A stretch of 17,515 nucleotides of DNA from SXRF01 sp964624555 (GCA_964624555.1 CAZUXB010000041.1:1-17515), one strand, 5' to 3'. Shown: positions 1-6,698, counted from the first letter of the stretch. Numbers and translations: made by a program. The notes: generated from the sequence alone by a model not told the origin.

Positions 1-6
1 AGCTAC

Positions 7-22
7 AACTAGTTAACTAGTT
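7..22. repeat. 16-bp perfect palindrome
   Basis: The sequence AACTAGTTAACTAGTT equals its own reverse complement and is also two tandem copies of an 8-mer. It shares the words CTAGTTA/TACTAGT with the small repeat between mreC and mreD (14904-14931). No protein partner can be named. Confidence 0.6.
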
Positions 23-73
23 AAGTATGGCATATTTTTAGATAATTGTCAAATATGCGAAAGCAGGATTAAA

Positions 74-101
74 AATCCCCCGCCACAAGCTGCGAGGGAT
101 T
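74..101. repeat. 10-bp hairpin beside composite repeat A
   Basis: Arms AATCCCCCGC (74-83) and GCGAGGGATT (92-101) pair with one mismatch around an 8-nt loop. The word around the loop (CGC-ACAAG-TGCG) resembles the hairpin at 1552-1570 and the one before rarA at 8612-8630. It looks like a free copy of the same small palindromic module. Confidence 0.5.
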
Positions 102-105
102 AGCT

Positions 106-305
106 TAATATCCCTTCTCCCTCTGGGAGAAGGTTAGGATGAGGGCTTTGTCATCCTGAACAAAGTGAAGGATCTCGTCATTATAAAGCAGAGATTCTTC
201 GCTACGCTCAGAATGACAGTATTAGCCCTCACCCCAGCCCTCTCCCGGAGGGAGAGGGAGTTTAAAGAGTTATCTTCCAGAGAGAGAGGAGGGGAAGAAA
301 AAATG
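106..305 (+). repeat. Composite palindromic repeat, copy A (with inner element)
   Basis: The outer arms 112-147 (ending GGATGAGGGCT) and 224-258 (starting AGCCCTCACC) are inverted copies of one roughly 36-nt unit that is itself hairpin-forming. Between them lies a 70-nt inner inverted repeat (149-218, from TGTCATCCTG to CAGAATGACA). A third, degraded hairpin follows to about 297. Together with the hairpin at 74-101 this fills the non-coding stretch 1-360; no coding gene is apparent there. Confidence 0.85.
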
Positions 306-360
306 CCGCCCCATCAACTATAGAATGCTTGTGATTATGACAACAGGCTGGCTATAGTTT

Positions 361-618
361 TTACATGTTCTTCAGGTATTCGGCCAGGAACGCCTCGGCC
401 TCAGCGTCCGGTTCCTTGCCAAGGCGGGTATAGATGACCTCGCCATAATCGCGGGCATCCTTGCACGAGGTTTTGGTCATATAGTCGTGTTTCATTTTCA
501 GGTATTGTTTTTCATTGCAGCGGATATAGGCATAAAAATCCTGCCCATCCTTGGACACCGCGCGGTACAGAACTACGCTGTTACTAGATTTCTGTTTTAT
601 AACTGATGCAAAGCCCAT
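361..618 (-). CDS. Small orphan protein, 85 aa
   Basis: I do not recognise this protein. The ATG at 618 is preceded by a good Shine-Dalgarno, AGAGGA, about 8 nt upstream, which supports it as a real gene. The product is small, soluble and charged. It has two cysteines (in IRCNEK and TSCKD), many aromatic and basic residues in the middle, and an acidic helical C-terminus (EAEAFLAEYL). There is no signal peptide or membrane segment. It stands alone between repeat copies A and B, with both flanks non-coding, so it is probably its own transcription unit. The gene is credible from the ribosome binding site and codon pattern; the function is unknown. Confidence 0.6.
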   Translation of the reverse strand: MGFASVIKQKSSNSVVLYRAVSKDGQDFYAYIRCNEKQYLKMKHDYMTKTSCKDARDYGEVIYTRLGKEPDAEAEAFLAEYLKNM

Positions 619-757
619 ATTTCCTATCCTCTGCTAATTATACCAAATCAACCAGTATAGTTCTACAGGCAACTGCATAAAAAAATTATGAAGATTTTAT
701 GACAAATTTATTACAGCCGGAATAAATAACCCAGCCGCAAACGGCAGGGCATTAACC

Positions 758-899
758 TAATATCCCGTCTCCCCCTGGGAGAAGGTCAGGATGAGGGCTA
801 TCTATCGTGGGTACTTAGCCCTCACCCCAGCCCTCTCCCAAGGGGAGAGGGAGAAGAAAAAACGCGGCAAGTTGCGAGGAATTCAACCTTGAAGATAAA
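758..899 (+). repeat. Composite palindromic repeat, copy B (no inner element)
   Basis: The left arm (about 764-799) and right arm (from 817, AGCCCTCACC) flank only a short unrelated spacer instead of the 70-nt inner element. The copy starts with TAATATCCC, as copies A and F do. It continues into a tail at 851-898 (AAGAAAAAACGCGGCAAG to CTTGAAGATAA) that is shared with copy F at 12381-12430. Copy B ends about 10 nt from the stop of the 147-aa gene. The gap 619-909 otherwise holds only the upstream region of the 85-aa gene. Confidence 0.8.
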
Positions 900-909
900 T
901 GCCAGGCAG

Positions 910-1353
910 TTACGCAGGCTCCAAAGCAGCCTCTCTGCGGCCTGCAACCGGCGCTGCAATCTGGCTTGCATCCTGAAAGGCTTCGTACGACCTTGCCTTT
1001 ATAGCGTCAATAACCGGCTGCATTTCCGCTATATGCTGGGCATTGCTGGCGCGATTCTGCCTGTCACGCATTTCATGAGCCGCATCTATAAGAACAGGAA
1101 TCCTGTCCACAATAACCGCAGGCGGGGTATTATTAACCACCTCGATAATCCTGTCTGTATCAGGACAATGCCTTATCGCGGTAAGAACATTCTTAGCCAT
1201 TAATTCAGCACGCATCCTAGCCGTATTAGCCTCAAACTGGTCTACCGCCCGCTGGTTAACCGCAACCATATTTTCGTAAACGACCCTCTGCTGAGCTTTG
1301 GTCAGGCCACCATTGATACTTGTACCATCTTGAGTCATGATTTTTTTGCCCAT
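910..1353 (-). CDS. Orphan helical protein, 147 aa
   Basis: I do not recognise this protein. The reading frame runs from ATG 1353 to TAA 910 and is favoured over the overlapping plus-strand frame because it is longer and its protein looks normal. It is rich in Ala, Glu, Arg and Gln, predicted mostly helical, with one cysteine and no membrane segment. A central segment VVNNTPPAVIVDRIPVLID could be a small strand/loop region between two helical parts. No clear Shine-Dalgarno is visible; an internal ATG at codon 6 is an alternative start. It lies between repeat copies B and C. It could be a lineage-specific gene; a false ORF is less likely but possible. Confidence 0.5.
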   Translation of the reverse strand: MGKKIMTQDGTSINGGLTKAQQRVVYENMVAVNQRAVDQFEANTARMRAELMAKNVLTAIRHCPDTDRIIEVVNNTPPAVIVDRIPVLIDAAHEMRDRQNRASNAQHIAEMQPVIDAIKARSYEAFQDASQIAAPVAGRREAALEPA

Positions 1354-1463
1354 AATTTATGTTTTTGTACGGATACAATGTAACAATAATAAAGGCTATT
1401 TGCATTAATTATTTCAAGATTTTTCTTAAGGTAATATTAATTTATTTTAATCTTTGCATGTAT

Positions 1464-1656
1464 CCTTCCCCCTCTGGGAGAAGGTCAGGATGAGGGCTTT
1501 GTCATCCTGAACAAAGTGAAGGATCTCGTCATTATAAAGCAGAGATTCTTCCCCCGCAACAAGTGCGGGGTCAGAATGACAGTAGTAGCCCTCACCCCCA
1601 CCCTCTCCCAAGGGGAGAGGGAGTTTAAAGAGTTCTCTCCCAAGGGGAGAGGGAGA
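1464..1656 (+). repeat. Composite palindromic repeat, copy C (inner element with extra hairpin)
   Basis: Outer arms are 1464-1498 and 1587-1621, with the inner element at 1500-1581. One tip of the inner element, where copy A has GCTACGCTC, carries instead the hairpin CCCCGCA-ACAAG-TGCGGGG (1552-1570). An extra hairpin (about 1633-1656, CTCTCCCAAGGGGAGAG) follows and ends 8 nt from the ccmI stop codon. It occupies most of the 1354-1663 gap; nothing coding is seen there. Confidence 0.85.
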
Positions 1657-1663
1657 AGTACGT

Positions 1664-2296
1664 TTAATCTTTACGGCCAATCTGACGGTCTATCATTTCC
1701 TTAATCGGGGAATCGGAAGGCAATGATTTATATAACTCTTTCATATCTTGCATAGCTTCCATATTGCCAGACTGCAATTTATACACCGCCTCAAAATAGC
1801 GCGCTTCCGCATTTTCCGGCTGCAACATCAGCACCATGTCGAGGCTTTTCTTGGCCTCGCCAGTCACCGTGCCGCCTTCGGCCATAACCAGAGCACGTGC
1901 ATAAGCCATGATAATCGCCGGATTCCCCCCGGAAAGCAATACCGCCTGTTTGTAGCTATTGCCGGCGGCGGCAAACTGGCTGGTTTCCATAAAGCTGTCG
2001 CCAAGCTCCAGCCATGCCCGCAGGTTTTTAGGGTCATTTTTAATCGCGGCTGAACTACTGCTAATCTTTTCTTTCAACACCGCCAGCCTGTTTTCACGCT
2101 CGGCAATAAGCGGCAAAATCCCCGGCGTGCCAAATTGCGCATATAACAAAAACCCGCCAATGAAAAAAAACAGGGCCACTACTACAGAGAATAAAATTTT
2201 TTGACGTTTGGGAATATCTTTTGCCCCATAAAGCGGGAACAATAAAATAGCGGTAAATACCAAAATGATAATGGCAAAAATAAAATATATGTTCAT
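1664..2296 (-). CDS. ccmI: CcmI-type TPR cytochrome c maturation protein (short)
   Basis: This is the last gene of the ccm operon and would present apocytochrome c to the heme lyase. Two hydrophobic segments (about residues 1-24 and 33-54) are separated by a short basic loop, the usual CcmI membrane anchor. Residues about 68-200 form TPR-like helices (NDPKNLRAWLELGDSFMET, LMLQPENAEARYFEAVYKL). At 210 aa it is far shorter than alphaproteobacterial CcmI/CycH proteins (roughly 350 aa or more), so the C-terminal periplasmic domain is missing. The ATG overlaps the ccmH stop (ATGA), indicating translational coupling. A repeat copy lies immediately after the stop. Confidence 0.85.
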   Translation of the reverse strand: MNIYFIFAIIILVFTAILLFPLYGAKDIPKRQKILFSVVVALFFFIGGFLLYAQFGTPGILPLIAERENRLAVLKEKISSSSAAIKNDPKNLRAWLELGDSFMETSQFAAAGNSYKQAVLLSGGNPAIIMAYARALVMAEGGTVTGEAKKSLDMVLMLQPENAEARYFEAVYKLQSGNMEAMQDMKELYKSLPSDSPIKEMIDRQIGRKD

Positions 2297-2700
2297 GGCG
2301 CTTTGTGTGCAGGGGGCTTACGGAAATAAAAATAAGTGGCAACCATACCCAAAAACAACACCAGCCACGGCCCAAACCACAATAAAACAGTGCTGTTTTT
2401 AAGTGGCGGTTTCATCAAAATCACATCACCATATTGCGCGGCCAGACCAGCTTTTATGTTATCGTCACTGACTCCCGCCACTATCTGCTTGCGGATATCA
2501 GCGCGCATGTCGCTGGCAACAGAAGCGTTGGAATCAGCTATCGCCTGCCCCTGGCACACCATGCAGCGTATCTCATGAAAAAGCGACTGCGCCCGCGCCT
2601 CCAAAACAGGATCAGAAACCGGGACATCAACCGTGAAGGCGAAGGCGGGAAAAACCAGTAACAGAAAAAAAAACGAACTAACGAGCCGGAACATTTTCAT
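2293..2700 (-). CDS. ccmH: CcmH, heme lyase thiol-disulfide subunit
   Basis: CcmH reduces or holds the CXXCH motif of apocytochrome c as part of the CcmF-CcmH-CcmI heme ligation complex. The 135-aa protein has an N-terminal signal (residues about 1-21, ending FPAFA). It carries the diagnostic motif RCMVCQGQAIADSNA with the active-site pair C46/C49. A single C-terminal membrane segment follows (about 100-126). Length and layout match the short CcmH/CycL type rather than the fused E. coli CcmH. The start at 2700 overlaps the end of ccmG by 23 nt; Met3 is an alternative start. It overlaps ccmI by 4 nt. Confidence 0.93.
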   Translation of the reverse strand: MKMFRLVSSFFFLLLVFPAFAFTVDVPVSDPVLEARAQSLFHEIRCMVCQGQAIADSNASVASDMRADIRKQIVAGVSDDNIKAGLAAQYGDVILMKPPLKNSTVLLWFGPWLVLFLGMVATYFYFRKPPAHKAP

Positions 2701-3226
2701 GGTTTAATTTATCCACCAGGGGAATTAGCAACTGGTTGAGCAGATCGTCAGTTATCGGCGCTTTATAATGCACCACAACCTGCCCTTTCTTGTTTAAGAC
2801 AAATGTTTCAGGAACACCTGTAAGACCCAGCGGGATAGTAACCTCACCAGTTTCGTCAACCCCGATCTGCTGGAATGGATTTCCCCTCTCCTTTAAATAA
2901 GAAAATACCTTGGCCGGTTTATCTTTCCAGGCAATGCCATATATATTTACCTTGTGCGCCAGCTTCATAAGCAGGCTGTGCTCCGCCGCACATGGCTCAC
3001 ACCATGAGGCAAAAACATTCACCACCACCACCTGTCCATTGCCAAATAATTTGGGAGAAAATACCGTATCTTTACTCATGGAAGCTATCGAAAAATCCGG
3101 CAGGTTCTGGCCAACATGCAAATTATCAAACGGGCTTTCCGTTTCCCTGTTGAATAAACCAAGCGCCAAGGCCGCACTTAGTATAAACATAATGAAAAGA
3201 GGTAGCATCCGTAACAGATTATTCAT
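2678..3226 (-). CDS. ccmG: CcmG/DsbE, membrane-anchored thioredoxin
   Basis: This is a periplasmic thiol reductase that keeps the heme-binding cysteines of apocytochrome c and CcmH reduced. The 182-aa protein has an N-terminal membrane anchor (about residues 6-25) followed by a thioredoxin fold. The active site is ASWCEPC (C76/C79), and the conserved cis-proline loop reads GVPETFVL. The WCEPC sequence, with acidic residues close to the active site, is typical of CcmG rather than of general thioredoxins. It starts 11 nt after the stop of the upstream J-like gene and overlaps ccmH by 23 nt, so it is co-translated within the ccm operon. Confidence 0.93.
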   Translation of the reverse strand: MNNLLRMLPLFIMFILSAALALGLFNRETESPFDNLHVGQNLPDFSIASMSKDTVFSPKLFGNGQVVVVNVFASWCEPCAAEHSLLMKLAHKVNIYGIAWKDKPAKVFSYLKERGNPFQQIGVDETGEVTIPLGLTGVPETFVLNKKGQVVVHYKAPITDDLLNQLLIPLVDKLNHENVPAR

Positions 3227-3237
3227 AGCGCCATACC

Positions 3238-3849
3238 CTAAGATTCTTTACTCTGGAAATAATTGCGTATCTCATCCATCTGGAGGTTTAATTTGACCAG
3301 CGCCTCGTTATCATCAGCCAGTGCTTTTGCACGCCGGTGATATATGGCCGTAGCGTCATCAAGAGTAGCATTGGCACCTAAACCAAATGACTCCAGACAT
3401 TCCGCAACGCTGCCCACCACCCTCTCTTCACCGGCTGATTCAGGCGGCCTGTCAACTTCAAAACCGGCCATCAGCGAAGCGATATTGCCAATGCCCCACT
3501 TCTCCATATTGCCCCACTGGCGCAACGCAAGGTGCATTGCATAAACATTATGCTCCAGCCGCTGCCAGCGGTCACAGGTGATAATATAGCCGCGGTCACG
3601 GTATTTTAGATGCAGGCAGGCCCCAGTACGGCTACCAACTTTCCGGCGCAGGCGGTCAACATTGGGCTGCTCATAATCAGTGTATAAAACTGCGTAATTT
3701 ATACCGGCAGCGTCAATCTCATCCTTGAGAAAATTAACCGCATCAGTAAGCGGGATATCAGGAGAAAAACCATTGTCACTGCGTTGTTGCATCAGCGAAG
3801 TAACCGGTATCGATTCCGGCCAGCTCAGAGGTGATTTAAAATATAGCAT
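3238..3849 (-). CDS. J-domain-like protein lacking HPD, inside ccm operon
   Basis: This 203-aa cytoplasmic-looking protein has no signal or membrane segment. The middle (about 85-120, GYIITCDRWQRLEHNVYAM) resembles the region that precedes the J domain in a family of bacterial DnaJ-like proteins of the form (A)CDRW..EDN..AI. The C-terminal segment 152-198 reads like a J domain (LESFGLGANATLDDATAIY, then RRAKALADDNEALVKLNLQ). Where the HPD tripeptide should follow the second helix it has ADD, so DnaK stimulation would not be expected. A fair Shine-Dalgarno (TTAGGA) precedes the ATG at 3849. It sits 25 nt after ccmF and 11 nt before ccmG, so it is probably co-expressed with them. The family call is by eye; the role is unknown. 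Confidence 0.6.
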   Translation of the reverse strand: MLYFKSPLSWPESIPVTSLMQQRSDNGFSPDIPLTDAVNFLKDEIDAAGINYAVLYTDYEQPNVDRLRRKVGSRTGACLHLKYRDRGYIITCDRWQRLEHNVYAMHLALRQWGNMEKWGIGNIASLMAGFEVDRPPESAGEERVVGSVAECLESFGLGANATLDDATAIYHRRAKALADDNEALVKLNLQMDEIRNYFQSKES

Positions 3850-3874
3850 TCAGTATTAGTCCTAAGTTATTTTG

Positions 3875-5818
3875 TTATGTCGTTTTCCTGTTAAGGCGGC
3901 TGATTATACCACCTATTGCCATTAGCACAAATCCTATCCAAATAAAACTTATCATTGGCTGATAATACAGGCGAACCGCAGTTTTACCATTTTGCGCAGC
4001 CTCACCTATGGCACTGTACAGGTCACCACCCCAACCATAATAAATAGCCGTTTCGCTGGTGCTGCTGCCACTTATAGCATAAGTCCGGTACTGGGGAAAC
4101 AGGCTGGTAAGCGGGCTGTTATTTTTATCAGCAACTGACAGAGTGGCTTGTTTTGCGCTATAATTTTTACCCTGTATATCCTCATTTCCACTATAGGTAA
4201 CATTATAGCCAGCAATATTTACAGTATCACCAACCGCCGCAAAAAACTGTTGTTCCTCTTTCCATAAACCAGAAGCAGTGATTCCAAGTACGATACAGGC
4301 TGCACCAATATGGCCAAGGAAAACAGAATATTTCCCGCGCCGACCATGGGCGCTTACCAGCCATTGCACGCTGCCCGCAGCAAGCCAGGCAGCAACAGCA
4401 AAACCACATATGCCCGCTATAACAGAGGCGTGAAAAAATGCCAGCACCAGAAAAACTACAGCCAGTGTAGCGCAAAAGGCCGGACGCAATGCTCGCAGCG
4501 CCGAACGCAGGGAGGCTTTTTTCCACGCCATGAATGGTGTTATTGCCGCAAAGATAAGTGGCAAGGCCATAAGCGGAAGGAAGGTAGCCTGGAAAAACGG
4601 CGCACCAACGCTTATTTTACCACCGCCACTTAATTCAGCGAACATGGGATATAATGTCCCCAATAACACCGTCGCACAGGCCGAAAGGATGAACAGGTTA
4701 TTTATTACAATCAACCCCTCACGCGAAACCGGAAGCATCCTTTTCCTGTCCTGTATTTCCGGAGCGAAGCGACTAGCCCGGTTGACGGGCGCAGCCTGCG
4801 CAGCGCCTCCGCGCAAATTTTTATCAAGTTGCCCACCGCGCAAGCTGTATAAAAATAACGCACCGCCAACAGTAAGCGAGATATAGGCCAGTATGAAAAT
4901 TCCCCGCGCCGGATCGCTGGCAAAACTATGCACCGAGGTAATCGCTCCCGAACGCACCAGAAAAGTACCAAGCAGGCTAAGGGCAAAAGTAATTATCGAC
5001 AATAATATCACCCACTGCGCCAGCATCCCGCGTTTTTTAAGGACAATGTTGGAATGAAGCAAAGCCGTCCCCGCCAACCACGGAAGCAGCGAAGCATTCT
5101 CCACCGGATCCCAGAACCACCAGCCGCCCCAGCCCAGTTCGCGGTAAGCCCACCAGCTTCCCAAACCAATTCCAATAGTAAGCGCGCTCCAGGCCAACAT
5201 TATCCACGGATGGGCAAGCTCCGCCCAAACACGCCCCGCCTGCCCATTAAAAAGCGCAGCAACCCCTAATGAAAAAACTATGGAAAAACCAACATAGCCC
5301 AGATAAAGCAGCGGCGGGTGGAGGGCAAGGCCAATATCCTGTAACAATGGATTTAAGGTTCTGCCATCAGTGGCAGGGGGAAAGGCCCGCGCAAATGGAT
5401 TGGACGTACACAAAATAAACATCAGGAAACCAGCGCACAATACTGATTGAATGGCATTGGCATAAAGCCTTATTTTCTCACGCGAGCTTAACAGCAAGGC
5501 CCCAAACAATGCCAGCACAAATACCCATAACAGCATCGAGCCTTCATGGTTGCCCCATGTGCCAACTATTTTGTACAAAACCGGAAGCGACAGGTTGGAA
5601 TTAGCAGCTACATTCGCTACGGTAAAATCGGAATTAAGGCGCAAAGTCATCAGCACCGCCAGCGCCGCAGTTATACATAATGCCTGCAACCACGCGGATA
5701 CAGGCATCACCATTGCAAGTACCGCACGCAAAGAATCCACCCGCAGCAGATATGCGCTTTGCACAAGCGATGCCAGCAACGCCAGCACCAGAAAAAACAC
5801 GCCTAGTTCAGCTATCAT
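3875..5818 (-). CDS. ccmF: CcmF, heme lyase core subunit
   Basis: CcmF is the multi-span inner membrane protein that takes heme from holo-CcmE and ligates it to apocytochrome c. The 647-aa length is normal. The WWD heme-handling motif is GWGGWWFWDPVENAS (about 229-243). The motifs WGNHEGSMLLW (88-98) and LALHPPLLYLGYVG (164-177) are also present. Histidines H167, H255, H297 and H503 fall where the conserved heme-binding histidines of CcmF are expected. Residues about 333-360 form an unusual basic, Ala/Arg-rich stretch encoded by GC-rich palindromic DNA, just before the conserved SREGL...NN segment. The gap to ccmE is 153 nt and holds a repeat. Confidence 0.96.
   Translation of the reverse strand: MIAELGVFFLVLALLASLVQSAYLLRVDSLRAVLAMVMPVSAWLQALCITAALAVLMTLRLNSDFTVANVAANSNLSLPVLYKIVGTWGNHEGSMLLWVFVLALFGALLLSSREKIRLYANAIQSVLCAGFLMFILCTSNPFARAFPPATDGRTLNPLLQDIGLALHPPLLYLGYVGFSIVFSLGVAALFNGQAGRVWAELAHPWIMLAWSALTIGIGLGSWWAYRELGWGGWWFWDPVENASLLPWLAGTALLHSNIVLKKRGMLAQWVILLSIITFALSLLGTFLVRSGAITSVHSFASDPARGIFILAYISLTVGGALFLYSLRGGQLDKNLRGGAAQAAPVNRASRFAPEIQDRKRMLPVSREGLIVINNLFILSACATVLLGTLYPMFAELSGGGKISVGAPFFQATFLPLMALPLIFAAITPFMAWKKASLRSALRALRPAFCATLAVVFLVLAFFHASVIAGICGFAVAAWLAAGSVQWLVSAHGRRGKYSVFLGHIGAACIVLGITASGLWKEEQQFFAAVGDTVNIAGYNVTYSGNEDIQGKNYSAKQATLSVADKNNSPLTSLFPQYRTYAISGSSTSETAIYYGWGGDLYSAIGEAAQNGKTAVRLYYQPMISFIWIGFVLMAIGGIISRLNRKTT
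4739..4822 (-). repeat. Possible in-frame palindromic insert within ccmF
   Basis: The stretch encodes residues about 333-360 of CcmF. It contains two perfect small inverted repeats, GCCCG-GTTGA-CGGGC (4776-4790) and GCGCAG-C-CTGCGC (4789-4801), with outer partial arms near 4761 (GGAGCG) and 4810 (CGCCTCC). Near its promoter-side edge an 11-nt word, CCNCCGCGCAA, is repeated (4806-4816 and 4833-4843), giving LRGG twice in the protein. Other CcmF proteins, as I remember them, are shorter here. The exact borders are a guess. Confidence 0.35.
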
Positions 5819-5834
5819 TTAACTTCTCTATTTT

Positions 5835-5957
5835 CCTTCTCCCTCTGGGAGAAGGTTAGGATGAGGGCTTTTTCTTTGTATGGTTTAGCCCTCACCCCAG
5901 CCCTCTCCCAGAGGGAGAGGGGGGTTAAAGGTAGCTCTCCCTAGAGGGGAGAGGGAA
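5835..5957 (+). repeat. Composite palindromic repeat, copy D, inside ccm operon
   Basis: The left arm (5835-5869) and right arm (5887 to about 5921) are as in copies B and F, with a short spacer and no inner element. An extra hairpin (about 5934-5955, CTCTCCCTAGAGGGGAGAG) follows. It fills almost the whole ccmE-ccmF gap, 16 nt from the ccmF start and 14 nt from the ccmE stop. It would be transcribed within the operon and could act as a stem-loop in the mRNA. Confidence 0.85.
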
Positions 5958-5971
5958 TTTATGTTTATTTA

Positions 5972-6415
5972 TCATTTCGCACCATCGCCATGCCAATTGC
6001 CAGAACGCTTAAGCGCATCGACCACTTCCCTGGGCATATATTTTTCATCATGCTTGGCCAGTATCCTCTGCGCCGAAAACTCGCCAGCAGAAAGCATTTT
6101 ACCCTCGGCAATGCAACCCTGCCCTTCGCGGAATAAATTAGGTAACATACCCTTATAATAAATTTTTATATCAGCATTCCCATCGGTAATTATAAAACTG
6201 ATAGATTCACCTTCCCCGTGCTCTATGCTCCCAGCTTTTACCAGCCCGCCAACACGGATATTCTGCTCAGGAGATGGTGCTTGTTTGGCAATATCCGAAG
6301 GGCTGTAAAAAAACACCAGGTTCGCACGGAAGGCACTGAGGGTAAGCAACCCGCCGACACATAAAAATACCATGCTGGCAATGACAAACAATAAACGCTG
6401 GTGCTTGGGTTTCAT
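5972..6415 (-). CDS. ccmE: CcmE, periplasmic heme chaperone
   Basis: CcmE binds heme covalently at a single histidine and delivers it to CcmF. The 147-aa protein has an N-terminal membrane anchor (about residues 8-28) and an OB-fold domain (IRVGGLVKAGSI, ISFIITDGNADIKIYYKG). The heme-binding motif is LAKHDEKYMP, with H122 as the attachment residue and Y126 as the usual axial tyrosine. Length is normal. It starts 8 nt after the ccmD stop, so the two are tightly coupled. The break to ccmF is long because a repeat sits there. Confidence 0.95.
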   Translation of the reverse strand: MKPKHQRLLFVIASMVFLCVGGLLTLSAFRANLVFFYSPSDIAKQAPSPEQNIRVGGLVKAGSIEHGEGESISFIITDGNADIKIYYKGMLPNLFREGQGCIAEGKMLSAGEFSAQRILAKHDEKYMPREVVDALKRSGNWHGDGAK

Positions 6416-6423
6416 GGAAACAA

Positions 6424-6588
6424 CTAATCTTTATAATCTTTCAGGCTGCTTAAAGTTTTCTGCGCCTGCCGCAGCGAACGCACGGTAACCACCGCCATGA
6501 TAACAATAACAGCAGCCGCAATAATATATGACGGCCAGACATATATGCCATAACCGCCCATAGCGAGAAATTCTGTAATTTTTTCCAT
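6424..6588 (-). CDS. ccmD: CcmD, small heme exporter subunit (54 aa)
   Basis: CcmD is the small membrane protein that helps release holo-CcmE from the CcmABC complex. Translating the minus strand from ATG 6588 gives a 54-residue protein ending at TAG 6424. It begins MEKITEFLAMGGYGIYVWPS, where the GGYGxYVWPSY pattern is diagnostic for CcmD. One membrane helix follows (about 21-36, IIAAAVIVIMAVVTVR), then a basic tail RSLRQAQKTL. It is the first gene of the operon here and precedes ccmE by 8 nt. ccmA, ccmB and ccmC, the usual upstream partners, are not next to it. Confidence 0.93.
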   Translation of the reverse strand: MEKITEFLAMGGYGIYVWPSYIIAAAVIVIMAVVTVRSLRQAQKTLSSLKDYKD

Positions 6589-6637
6589 AAGCCAGTTTAT
6601 TTACGCCTTTTTAGATAAAACACTAGAGAAAAAAAGT

Positions 6638-6666
6638 TTGAATAATAATTTTATGTCTATTATTAA
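6638..6666 (+). promoter_or_regulatory. Candidate sigma70-type promoter for dadA
   Basis: TTGAAT (6638-6643) and TATTAA (6661-6666) are separated by exactly 17 nt in the AT-rich gap between the divergent ccmD and dadA genes. They match the consensus at 4 of 6 positions each. The opposite strand of this gap must also hold the ccm promoter, but I see no convincing pair for it. Confidence 0.35.
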
Positions 6667-6698
6667 TGTTACAATAAATAAAAAGATAATATCCCTTC

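Noticed and set aside
889..1203. Plus-strand 104-codon reading frame opposite the 147-aa orphan gene
   Set aside because: It is shorter and its product has the Arg/Cys/His-rich look of an antisense shadow frame; the minus-strand frame is longer and reads as a normal protein.
74..1656. CRISPR array made of the recurring repeats
   Set aside because: The repeats are long, palindromic at several levels, irregularly spaced over kilobases, separated by genes, and occur in both orientations; there are no unique spacers of uniform size and no cas genes.
1447..1704. Reading frames across repeat copy C on both strands
   Set aside because: They are made almost wholly of the palindromic repeat (products such as PLPLGEGGGEGY and ALTPTLSQGERE), typical of translated intergenic repeats.
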